The position numbers and the translations under genes are program-made. From the NCBI RefSeq assembly GCF_022539505.1, contig NC_061510.1:37783047-37847046 (forward strand): 64,000 nt of DNA. The letters are read 5' to 3'. How positions within the stretch are numbered: position 1 is the stretch's first letter; each line of letters begins with the position of its first letter. This document shows, piece by piece, positions 54,846 to 64,000 of this stretch. This stretch comes from Lolium rigidum (taxonomy: Eukaryota; Streptophyta; Magnoliopsida; Poales; Poaceae). The notes below the pieces were generated by a model, which saw only the letters and a list, made by a program, of their open reading frames with translations, was not told the DNA's origin and did no database searches.

Positions 54846-57413
54846 AACTGCTGAGCCCATCTTAATGGCTAAAAAGAAAGAACTTCTTGGGAGATAACCC
54901 TTGTGTTTATTTTGCTACAGTACTTTGTTTTATATTTGTGTCTTGGAAGTTGTTTACTACTGTAGCAACCTCTCCTTATCTTAGTTTTGTGTTTTGTTGT
55001 GCCAAGTAAAGTCTTTGATAGTAAAGTAAGTACTAGATTTGGATTACTGCACAGTTCCAGATTTCTTTGCTGTCACGAATCTGGGTCTACCTCCCTGTAG
55101 GTAGCTCAGAAAATTAAGCCAATTTACGTGCATGATCCTCAGATATGTACGCAACTTTCATTCAATTTGAGCATTTTCATTTGAGCAAGTCTGGTGGCCT
55201 AATAAAATCCATCTTTACGGACTGTTCTGTTTTGACAGATTCTGCCTTTTTATTTCGCATTGCCTCTTTTGCTATGTTGGATGAATTTATTTGATCCATT
55301 AATGTCCAGTAGCTTTATGCAATGTCCAGAAGTGCTAAGAATGATTGTGTCACCTCTGAACATGTGAATTTTTATTATGCACTAACCCTCTAATGAGTTG
55401 TTTCGAGTTTGGTGTGGAGGAAGTTTTCAAGGATCAAGAGAGGAGTATGATGCAATATGATCAAGGAGAGTGAAAGCTCTAAGCTTGGGGATGCCCCGGT
55501 GGTTCACCCCTGCATATTCTAAGAAGACTCAAGCATCTAAGCTTGGGGATGCCCAAGGCATCCCCTTCTTCATCGACAACATTATCAGGTTCCTCCCCTG
55601 AAACTATATTTTTATTCCGTCACATCTTATGTACTTTGCTTGGAGCGTCTGTTTTTTTTTTTTTGTTTTGTTTGAATAAAATGGATCCTAGCATTCACTT
55701 TATGGGAGAGAGACACGCTCCGCTGTAGCATATGGACAAGTATGTCCTTAGGCTCTACTCATAGTATTCATGGCGAAGTTTCTTCTTCGTTAAATTGTTA
55801 TATGGTTGGAATTGGAAAATGCTACATGTAGTAATGCTATAATGTCTTGGATAATTTGATACTTGGCAATTGTTGTGCTCATGTTTAAGCTCTTGCATCA
55901 TATACTTTGCACTCATTAATGAAGAAATACTTAGAGCTTGCTAATTTGGTTTGCATATTTGGTTTCTCTAGAGTCTAGATAACATCTAGTATTGAGTTTT
56001 GAACAACAAGGAAGACGGTGTAGAATCTTATAATGTTTACAATATGTCTTTTATGTGAGTTTTGCTGCACCGTTCAACCTTGTGTTTGTTTCAAATAACC
56101 TTGCTAGCCTAAACCTTGTATCGAGAGGGAATACTTCTCATGCATCCAAAATCCTTGAGCCAACCACTATGCCATTTGTGTCCACCATATCTACCTACTA
56201 CATGGTATTTCTCCGCCATTCCAAAGTAAATTGCTTGGGTGCTACCTTTAAAATTCCATCATTCACCTTTACAATATATAGCTCATGGGACAAATAGCTT
56301 AAAAACTATTGTGGTATTGAATATGTACTTATGCACTTTATCTCTTATTAAGTTGCTTGTTGTGCGATAACCATGCTTCTGGGGACTCCATCAACTATTC
56401 TTTGTTGAATATCATGTGAGTTGCTATGCATGTCCGTCTTGTCTGAAGTAAGAGAGATCTACCACCTTTATGGTTGGAGCATGCATATTGTTAGAGAAGA
56501 ACATTGCACCGCTAACTAAAGCCATGAATCATGGTGGAAGTTTCAGTTTTGGACATATATCCTCAATCTCATATGAGAATAATAATTGTTGCCACATGCT
56601 TATGCATTAAAGAGGAGTCCATTATCTGTTGTCCATGTTGTCCCTGTATGGATGTCTAAGTTGAGAATAATCAAAAGCGAGAAATCCAAAATGCGAACTT
56701 TCTCCTTAGACCTTTGTACAGAGCGGCATGGAGGTACCCCATTGTGACACTTGGTTAAAACATGTGCATTGCAAAGATCCGGTAGTCCAAGCTAATTAGG
56801 ACAAGGTGCGGGCACTATTAGTATACTATGCATGAGGCTTGCAACTTGTAAGATATAATTTACATAACTCATATGCTTTATTACTACCGTTGACAAAATT
56901 GTTTCATGTTTTCAAAATAAAAGCTCTAGCACAAATATAGCAATCGATGCTTTCCTCTTTGAAGGACCATTCTTTTTACCTTTATGTTGAGTCAGTTCAC
57001 CTATCTCTCTCCACCTCAAGAAGCAAACACTTGTGTGAACTATGCTGATTCCTACATACTTGCATATTGCACTTGTTATATTACTCTATGTTGACAATTA
57101 TCTATGAGATATACATGTTACAAGTTGAAAGCAACCGCTGAAACTTAATCTTCGTTTGTGTTGCTTCAATGCCTTTACTTTGATTTATTGCTTTATGAGT
57201 TAACTCTTATGCGAGACTTATTAATACTTGTCTTGAAGTACTATTCATGAAAAGTCTTTGCTTTATGATTCACTTGTTTACTCATGTCATTACCATTGTT
57301 TTGATCGCTGCATTCATTACATATGTTTACAAATAGTATGATCAAGGTTATGATGGCATGTCACTTCAGAAATTATCTTTGTTATCGTTTTACCTCGCTC
57401 GGGACGAGCGGAA
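54846..57413 (+). other. Non-coding 3' internal region of the complete Gypsy element
   Basis: About 2.57 kb without a recognisable protein, colinear with 1811-4446. Contains two internal copies of the polypurine-tract 16-mer (55479-55494, 55537-55552) and the GGGGATGCC / GGCATCCCC hairpin (55545-55565). Confidence 0.8.
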
Positions 57414-57429
57414 CTAAGCTTAGGGATGC
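57414..57429 (+). other. Polypurine tract of the complete Gypsy element
   Basis: CTAAGCTTAGGGATGC immediately precedes the 3' LTR at 57431. It differs by one base from the internal copies and from the tract at 4447. Confidence 0.75.
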
Positions 57430-57430
57430 T

Positions 57431-59120
57431 TGATACGTCTCCGACGTATCGATAATTTCTTATGTTCTATGCCATATTATTGATGATACCTACATGTTTT
57501 ATGCACACTTGATGTCATATTCGTGCATTTTCCGGAACTAACCTATTAACAAGATGTCGAAGTGCCGATTCTTTGTTTTCGCTGTTTTTGGTTTCAGAAA
57601 TCCTAGTAACGAAATATTCTCGGAATTGGACGAAATCAAGACCCATGGGCCTATTTTGCCACGAACCTTCCAGAAGACCGAAGAGCATACGAAGTGGGGC
57701 CACGAGGTGGCGACACCACAAGGCGGCGCGGCCAAGGAGGGGCCCGCGCCGCCCTGTGGTGTGGGCCCCTCGTCAGCCCTCCGACTCCGCCCTTCCGCCT
57801 ACTTAAAGCCTCCATCGCGAAACCCCTGATGCGAAGAACCACGATACGAAAAACCTTCCAGAGCCGCCGCCATCGCGAAGCCAAGGTCTGGGGGACAGGA
57901 GTCTCTATTCCGGCACGCCGCCGGGACGGGGAAGTGCCCCCGGAAGGCTCCTCCATCGACACCACCGCCATCTCCATCAACGCTGCTGCTCCCATGAGGA
58001 GGGAGTAGTTCTCCATCGAGGCTCGGGGCTGTACCGGTAGCTATGTGGTTCATCTCTCTCCTATGTACTTCAATACAATAATCTCATGAGCTGCCTTACA
58101 TGATTGAGATTCATATGATGATGCTTGTAATCTAGATGTCATTATGCTAGTCAAGTGAGTTTTACTCATGTGATCTCCGGAGACTCCTTGTCCCACGTGT
58201 GTAAAGGTGACAGTGTGTGCACCGTGTGGGTCTCTTAGGCTATATTTCACAGAATACTTATTCACTGAATGGCGTAGTGAAGTGCTTATTTATATCTCTT
58301 TATGATTGCAATGTATTTTGTATCACAACTTATCTATGTGCTACTCTAGCAATGTTATTAAAGTAGTTTTATTCCTCCCGCACGGTGTAATGGTGACAGT
58401 GTGTGCATCCGTGTTAGTACTTGGCGTATGCTATGATTATGATCTCTTGTAGATTATGAAGTTAACTATTGCTATGATAGTATTGATGTGTATTATTCCT
58501 CCTACATAGCATGAAGGTGACAGTGTGCATACTATGTTAGTACTTGGTTTAGTCGAATTGATCTTTCATGCACTCTAAGGTTATTTAAATATGAACATTG
58601 AATTGTGGAGCTTGTTAACTTCGGCATTGAGGGTTCGTGTAATCCTACGCAATGTGTTCATCATCCAACAAGAGTGTAGAGTATGCATTTACCTATTCTG
58701 TTATGTGATCAATGTTGAGAGTGTCCACTAGTGAAAGTCTAATCCCTAGGTCTTGTTCCTAAATATCGCTATCGCTGCTTGTTTCATCGTTTTACTCGCG
58801 TTACTACTGCTGCGTTACTATCGCTTGTTTACTGTCCTGGGCAAAGCACTTTTCTGGTGCCGTTGCTACTACTTATTCATACCACCTGTATTTCTCTATC
58901 TCTTCGCCGAACTAGTACACCTATTAGGTGTGTTGGGGACACAAGAGACTTCTTGCTTTGTGGTTGCAGGGTTGCATAAGAGGGATATCTTTGACCTCTT
59001 CCTCCCTGAGTTCGATAAACCTTGGGTGATCCACTTAAGGGAAACTTGCTGCTGTTCTACAAACCTCTGCTCTTGGAGGCCCAACACTGTCTACCAGAAT
59101 AGAAGCTCCCGTAGACATCA
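57431..59120 (+). repeat. 3' LTR of the complete Gypsy element
   Basis: Ends GTAGACATCA at 59120, followed by target duplication CCAAC and the resumed Copia LTR. Confidence 0.92.
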
Positions 59121-59125
59121 CCAAC

Positions 59126-59203
59126 CGTGATGGGCCTTGAGATTTCAAGAATTGTAGACTACATGGGCTGCCTTATTGGGTTGCATCCCATCTACATTCA
59201 ACA
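59126..59203 (-). repeat. 5' end of the Copia 5' LTR, separated part
   Basis: Matches 45205-45282 of the 3' LTR ('gggccttgagatttca', 'ctacatgggctgcc') and ends CATTCAACA, followed by the Copia target duplication TTCTC. Confidence 0.88.
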
Positions 59204-59208
59204 TTCTC

Positions 59209-59649
59209 CTCTGGTAGCGTAGCCGTCGAAGGGACCGAAACGGTCACCATGCGAGGTGGAAGCAGCTTCAGGCACTGAGGTTCGTACGGATTGAGGGGAA
59301 TAGATCTCCTACTGCACTGGTCGGCAGTTACGGAAACCAGGAAAGCCGCATGCCTGCCGCCGGCAAGCGAGAAAAACCAGCCGCGCTCACCGGTGCAGAC
59401 CTTGACAAATGAAGCGTGGTGAAAGATTGGGGCAAGGGAAGGAGAGTTGGGGACGAAAGGGAAGCATGGCGAAAAGGACGGGAGAGTCACTTGGTGGGCA
59501 TTCTCGCAGTGATGTGGGAGGCAACGAATAAATGCAGGCATTAACTGACAGTGATTTCCGGATTTGAATGAGCAAAAATCTATCTCAGTTAACGTGTGAA
59601 CAAAAGGAATGGGAGCCATCCGATGGAAAGGAAAATCAACGTGGTTGGA
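59209..59649. other. Low-copy-looking flank left of copy B
   Basis: Present only once in the window. A minus-strand open frame (59673 to about 59204) reads 'FVKVCTGERGWFFSLAGGRH' and 'MAPIPFVHTLTEIDFCSFKS'. It has protein-like composition but I do not recognise it; it could be a host gene fragment cut by the Copia insertion at 59204. Confidence 0.3.
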
Positions 59650-61264
59650 GAGGTCCGACGAAACGAGTCCCATCGGCCATACAAGAATTTTACAATTATT
59701 GCCAAGCCTTTGAGCTTTAAAAAAAACGAAAGGAAAAAGGCCAACAATTCAAACCTTAAGCTGCACGATTAGCCTGTCTATTAGTCTATACATCTCAATC
59801 TCTTGCCTCCCATGAATCTCGATCCTCTGGAAAATCCGCCTGTTGGGGATTTTCGGCTGAGAAGATACCGAACGGAACAGAGCATGCACCAACCCCGCGC
59901 CTAGGGTTCCGCCCGGCACCGCCGCCGCCAAGCCCTCCCCGTCTCCGCCCCTCCCTTCCTCTCCTCCCCCGGTGCCCCGAACCTCGCTGTCGCTCCCTGC
60001 GGGCGACAGGAGGACCCCTCAGCACCCAGCTCCTCCCGACCCCGTCCTCTGCACTCCCCTGCCACCACCATCGGTGCAGGCCGCTAGGCAAAGCCCCATG
60101 CGGTGCCAGTGGCGACGGTGATGCTCCTCCCCGCGGTTCTAGAGGGGGAGCTCGGGGCTCCCTCAGCCGGCGGCGGTGCTCCTTGGTTCCGGCGGCGGCG
60201 AGGCTCCTTGGGCTGCGCAGCGCCGGGCAGCGACCTCGTGATGGCATCGCCGGTTGGCGGCGTGGCGGCGCCTATTGGTGCCCTCCCGGCCCAGATTCGG
60301 GCCCTTTGGGCCCATCTGGGTCCCGGTGGGCCAGTTCCGAGCTGAGCTGCCGCTTCCGGTGGGCACGGGAGGTGGCCGGAGCGGAGCATGGTTGGGGTGG
60401 TGGCGCGTGTCCCTTCAACATCTCGACGGGGGCTTCACGAGCATGGGCTAGGTGGGTCTGTGCTCGGCCGGGCCAGGTGGGCCTGGTATGCCCCTCATCG
60501 GCATGTCCGGACTGGCACCACCGCTGGCGGTGGAGGTGGTTCCCTCCAGCGTGTGCAATACCTCGACATTCCTCGGTTTTGGGATCCTTCTTGGTCCTGC
60601 TGGCTTTGGTTCGTTGGTCGCGGTTAGATGGCGATGGTTTCCCTATGGCCGTGGTGGCGCAAGTTGGCGGGCTCTGTGTCTAGTGGAGCACGAAGAAGGG
60701 ACCAGGGCAGGGTTGCGAGGGTCGGGAGAAATGTCTGTCGGTCTGGCCAACACCGACGCGGTGACGCCTACGGGCGCCATCTCCCCTTCCCGAAGGGCGT
60801 TGGGTGAAACCTTCCTCCCTTGTCCCTGCGCGTACTGGAGGAAACCCCAGGATTAGTCCGGGCAGCAGCGTCGTCATCATCGCATCCCTTCTTGGAGGTG
60901 ATGCTTGGTACGCAGGCCTTCAGTGTGCTAGGAGCGTGGTGGGAATTCTCGGAGTGCACAACGGCTATAGGGCATCTTCGTTTTCGTCGATCCAACCTTG
61001 TCAACCTTCTTTTTTTTTTTTCTTTTGTGTTTTCTTTTGGACGTGCTTGTGCTGATGCCTAGCAGTTGTACCTTGTGACAGTTGAACCGTGTAGTTGCTA
61101 TATTAATATAAGGGGCGAAAGCCTATTTCGAGGATGAATATCTGCCTGTTTCCCTCGTCGGAAATGCGAGCCTCTCAGCCCTGATGGAAACTTAATATCG
61201 ATGGCAAACGTTGCATCTTCGAAGCTATATGTTACAGAGAGAAAACATATCATTCTCTATGGCA

Positions 61265-61497
61265 CTCCCTACTTCCCAAAATGTAAGGCATCTAAAGATT
61301 AGTCAAAAGTCAACGTTATTTAAGTTTGACCAAATTTATACACAAAAATATAAATATTTTGTACTGAATCAACATGAATAGATTCACCATAAAATATATT
61401 TTATTAACATGTCCATTCGATATTGTAGATATAAATATATTTTTCTAAATATTTGATCAAAGTTAGTAAAGTTTGACTTTTGACCAGTGCTTAGCCG
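61265..61497. mobile_element. Stowaway-like MITE present only in copy B
   Basis: Begins CTCCCTACTTCCCAAAATGT and contains 'aagtttgaccaaatttatac' and 'tttgacttttgaccagtgc'. The right terminal repeat is missing, and 40 or so bases of copy A (13947-13970) are replaced, so a deletion accompanied or followed insertion. Confidence 0.7.
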
Positions 61498-61724
61498 CTG
61501 ACCTTTATAATTATGATGGTATTATCGTGGAGGCCAATACCGTGCGATGGTCGTACGTACTAATGTACTACGAACTGGTGACAAGTTCCCAAGATTCCAA
61601 CGCATATTCGGATCTTCAAACATATTTTTCATTTTCCGTTGATTTTTTTAAAATAAGCTGGCTAGTAATGCCTACTAATCTATGGCGGCCATTTCCGCAA
61701 AAAAAAAAAAAAACGTAATGCCTA

Positions 61725-61806
61725 CTCCCTCTGGTCTCTTTTAATTGACTCGAATTTAGTACAACTTTGTATTAAATTTGAGTCAATTAAAAAGGAACGG
61801 AGGGAG
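61725..61806. mobile_element. Stowaway-type MITE, copy B of 14189-14270
   Basis: Identical hairpin element with TA flanks, duplicated together with the surrounding DNA. Confidence 0.9.
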
Positions 61807-62779
61807 TACTAATCTCACATTGATCTAATGTCACGTCTGCTCTTGCTGTGGTTGGCCGGACGAGTTGCAAATTGCAAAAGGATAATCAGAGAGGGAGAGT
61901 GAGGATACAAGTAAACGATTTAGATTGTACAGCGGGGGTAAAGCTTTTGCGTGGGAGCAACTAACTATTCCACATTTTGCCTTTCAGTAAGCAATCCTTG
62001 CAATTTTTCTAACTTTTTCACAGGTCTGGTAGACAACATATGTTCAATACTGAAAACCGGATATTCTTTGACTCTTAGGTGCAAATGCACCTTTTTCATA
62101 AAAAATCATATTTTAATATGTTTAAAAAATCCGAAAAAATATCTGGGGTACGTCTAGACATTTTATGTTCACACATAAAATTTCGCGAAAAAATGATATT
62201 TTTTATGGCCTGTGTTAAAAAGATAATTTTTGTGCTTCAAAATAGGTTATGATGAAACATTGTTTTGTCTTTTTTTTTTTACATAGAACACACAAAATGT
62301 ATTTTCACCACCAAATTTTGTGAGCGACCATGGAATGTTCCGATGTACACCTGAATTTTTTTTCCAGAATGTTTCACATTTTAATGTGGATTTAAAATAT
62401 AATTCTCGTAATAGGGGCATCTAGACCTATGAGCCAAAACACATTATCCACAACTGACAACAATCAATCATGCAGTCATGGTCTTAAAGTGAAAGGTGGC
62501 AATGGTATAATCGTTGATCCCAGAACAAAATATGTCTACCAAAGACCATGATCAGGTTCACATTCATCGCGGTTTCACGGCCTGTGTATAATTACCTCTG
62601 TCCTCTGTAGAAGAGTTCACCTCTAGATCCATGAGGCATTCTAGTTGAGTTTGCATAATGTCCTATTATATTCTTTCTTTTCTTAGGAATGCAATTATTT
62701 ATATGTATAAAGTAATAAAGAAGATGTATTGGATGCAAAGGCCGGGGCTATATCTCCGTTCCAGAAAAAATATAGCTTA

Positions 62780-62965
62780 ACTCTGTATAACAAAATAAAA
62801 GATATATTTGAAATATTTCTCAATCTCCCACGGTGGGATTAGTCGTGTACTCCGTTGACCTGTCCTTGCCTCCTTGGTCCCGAGGGAGATGTAGAAGAGG
62901 TCATGGACGTCCATGAAGAAACCCATCCGAGCAGGGATAATTTTTTTTACAACAATCACCATGAA
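62780..62965 (-). pseudogene. PHT1 fragment, copy B
   Basis: Same 'MGFFMDVHDLFYISLGTK' remnant as at 15295-15426, cut at 62965 by the same CACTA-like element. The insertion therefore predates the duplication. Confidence 0.75.
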
Positions 62966-64000
62966 CACTAGTAGGAAAATCTGTAAATGTGACATTATGT
63001 TGGTGGTTTGCTTCAATAATGCAACAGTGGCGTTTCAAAAAAATCCAACGCCACCAATATTTGGCTACCGTTGGTGCGTCAGTTTGGTGGGAACACCATT
63101 GTTAGTGTTAGGTGTGCCTAGGATAACGACCCATCCACAAAATACTGGTGGTTCGGCGAGGCCACCAGTAACACTCGTATCCGTGGCGTTGGGCCACACC
63201 ACCGGTATTTTTTGGGTTGGACCCGCAATCCCTATACCGGTGACCACACAACTAACCCAAGCGGCCCGTCACAACCGTCTTCCCCCAAACCCTATCATTC
63301 CACTCCCCGCCATCCTCTCTCCTCATTTACCTAACGTGTGTTTTTTGGTGCGCAAACTATCCATGCAACGTAAGTTTGCACTTTAATGCAATAACCAGAG
63401 ACAGTTTGTCATTCCAGATGCATGAGCGGTCATACAACTTTGATGTGCAGAAATGTTGATAAAGAATAGCTTGGGAGGGTGTCGGATGGAACCGGTTCAT
63501 AACGCCGAACCGTCTCAATGAAGTTGAGATGCTATAATTTTCCTTGGACGAAGGAGAGGTGCCAAAGATAAATATTCTGATTTTCAACACTGTTGGCGAG
63601 GAAGATGAGGATGGCGAGGAAGGCGGGGAAATTAGCGAGGATGGTGGTCGTGAAAGCGAGAAAGAAGTCCCCATCGAACATATCTTTATTGCCTGACGTT
63701 TCAACCTTACTGAAGGTGAGAAAGAACTACTGTTAGTACTCAGACCCCTCCCCCACCCCACCCCACCCCACACACACACCACCACCACCACGACATATGT
63801 ATGTCGGGGCGCCATTTGTGACCCACATGAATAAAACATATTTTGAAATGCACAAAATGGTACTCTCCCAAAATGTAAGGCGCCTAAGAATTAGGCAAAA
63901 TTTAGCATTTTTTAAGTTTGACCAAGTTTATACACATAAATATGAACGTTTAGAATACTTAATCAACATCATTAGATTCATCATAAAGTATATTTCTTAA
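62966..64000. mobile_element. CACTA-like element, copy B (right end outside window)
   Basis: Starts CACTAGTAGGAAAATC as at 15427 and is colinear with it to the window edge, including the (CCCCA)n/(CA)n microsatellite and the start of the truncated Stowaway (63863 onward). It has 11 extra bases near 63011 ('ttcaataatgc'). Confidence 0.65.

Larger units (their letters stand above)
52248..59120 (+). mobile_element. Complete non-autonomous Gypsy LTR retrotransposon, 6873 bp
   Basis: LTRs 52248-53940 (1693 bp) and 57431-59120 (1690 bp), both TGATACGTCTCC to GTAGACATCA, with exact target duplication CCAAC (52243-52247, 59121-59125). tRNA-Asp-type primer-binding site at 53951-53969 and polypurine tract at 57414-57429. 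The only ORF (54105-54845) has no Gag, protease or polymerase motif. It sits inside the 5' LTR of the Copia element. The 3' non-coding region is shared with the element at 1-6042, while the ORF is not, so the two are related but mosaic. Confidence 0.93.
44374..59203 (-). mobile_element. Copia LTR retrotransposon with two nested insertions
   Basis: Minus-strand element with target duplication TTCTC on both sides (44369-44373, 59204-59208). From its 5' end: LTR (59203-59126 continued at 52247-51375), gag-pol remnants (51374-45711), a purine tract beside the 3' LTR (45283-45295) and the 3' LTR (45282-44374). Domain order gag, protease, integrase, reverse transcriptase, RNase H defines it as Copia. 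It is interrupted by a solo LTR (46276-48041) and by a complete Gypsy element (52248-59120). Pol is frameshifted and has a substituted catalytic residue, so it is inactive. No normal primer-binding site follows the 5' LTR. Confidence 0.9.
59650..64000 (+). repeat. Segmental duplication, copy B (runs off the window)
   Basis: Same order and orientation as 12312-16452. It shows the empty site for the Tat element (uninterrupted at 59650) and has its own Stowaway insertion at 61265-61497. The GC-rich retroposon-like stretch is at about 59815-61130. Confidence 0.9.

Noticed and set aside
12312..64000. Copies A and B as LTRs of a giant element
   Set aside because: No TG...CA ends, no primer site or purine tract at their borders, and they contain MITE, CACTA and PHT1 remnants duplicated with them.
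1..64000. CRISPR arrays, operons, ribosome binding sites, tRNA and rRNA genes
   Set aside because: None seen. Spliced genes, LTR elements and MITEs show that this is plant nuclear DNA; the tRNA-like words present are primer-binding sites of retrotransposons.

Overview
This is plant nuclear DNA, almost certainly from a large-genome Pooid cereal, most likely a Triticeae species. The reasons are nested Gypsy and Copia LTR retrotransposons, a solo LTR of the Angela/BARE-1/WIS type, Stowaway MITEs, CACTA-like DNA, and one grass-type high-affinity phosphate transporter gene. I see no bacterial features, tRNA, rRNA or CRISPR. Element names are given only as lineages because no database could be searched.

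Layout. 1-6042: 3' part of a non-autonomous Gypsy element (broken gag-protease ORF, long non-coding tail, 3' LTR). 6043-12311: 5'-truncated Tat-lineage Gypsy element with the end of pol, an intron-containing antisense extra ORF (PF04195-like) and a 3' LTR. 12312-16452: copy A of a segmental duplication whose copy B is 59650-64000. 15295-18470: debris of at least one phosphate transporter gene, split by a CACTA-like element and including a promoter copy followed by an inverted repeat of the PHT1 N-terminal coding sequence. 19733-20440: LINE RNase H fragment. 20838-33100: complete non-autonomous Gypsy element with LTRs of about 5 kb and only gag-like coding sequence, inside a hairpin-rich DNA element, target duplication TAAAG. 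33111-33210: assembly gap. 33211-39473: four nested minus-strand Gypsy 5' ends, each inserted in the next. 40217-41788: the single intact host gene, PHT1. 42142-43600: MITEs and a tandem repeat. 44374-59203: minus-strand Copia element (target duplication TTCTC) interrupted by a solo LTR (CATCT) and by a complete 6.9-kb non-autonomous Gypsy element (CCAAC). 59209-64000: copy B.

How the parts relate. The PHT1 gene keeps a full open reading frame, a TATA box, a PHR1-type P1BS site and a polyadenylation signal, so it is probably functional and phosphate regulated. PHT1-derived pieces lie on both sides of it and in both duplicate copies, so the region looks like a former tandem PHT1 cluster expanded and broken up by transposons. 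The most interesting candidate is the PHT1 inverted repeat at 17976-18120: it sits just behind a PHT1-like promoter copy with its own P1BS and TATA box, and a transcript would fold into an imperfect hairpin matching PHT1.

Two cautions. The gap probably hides the 3' halves of four retrotransposons. In the 5-kb-LTR element, many differences between copies are of one strand-symmetric kind (CAG versus CGAG, CTG versus CTCG), some causing gag frameshifts, which suggests sequence error rather than real decay.
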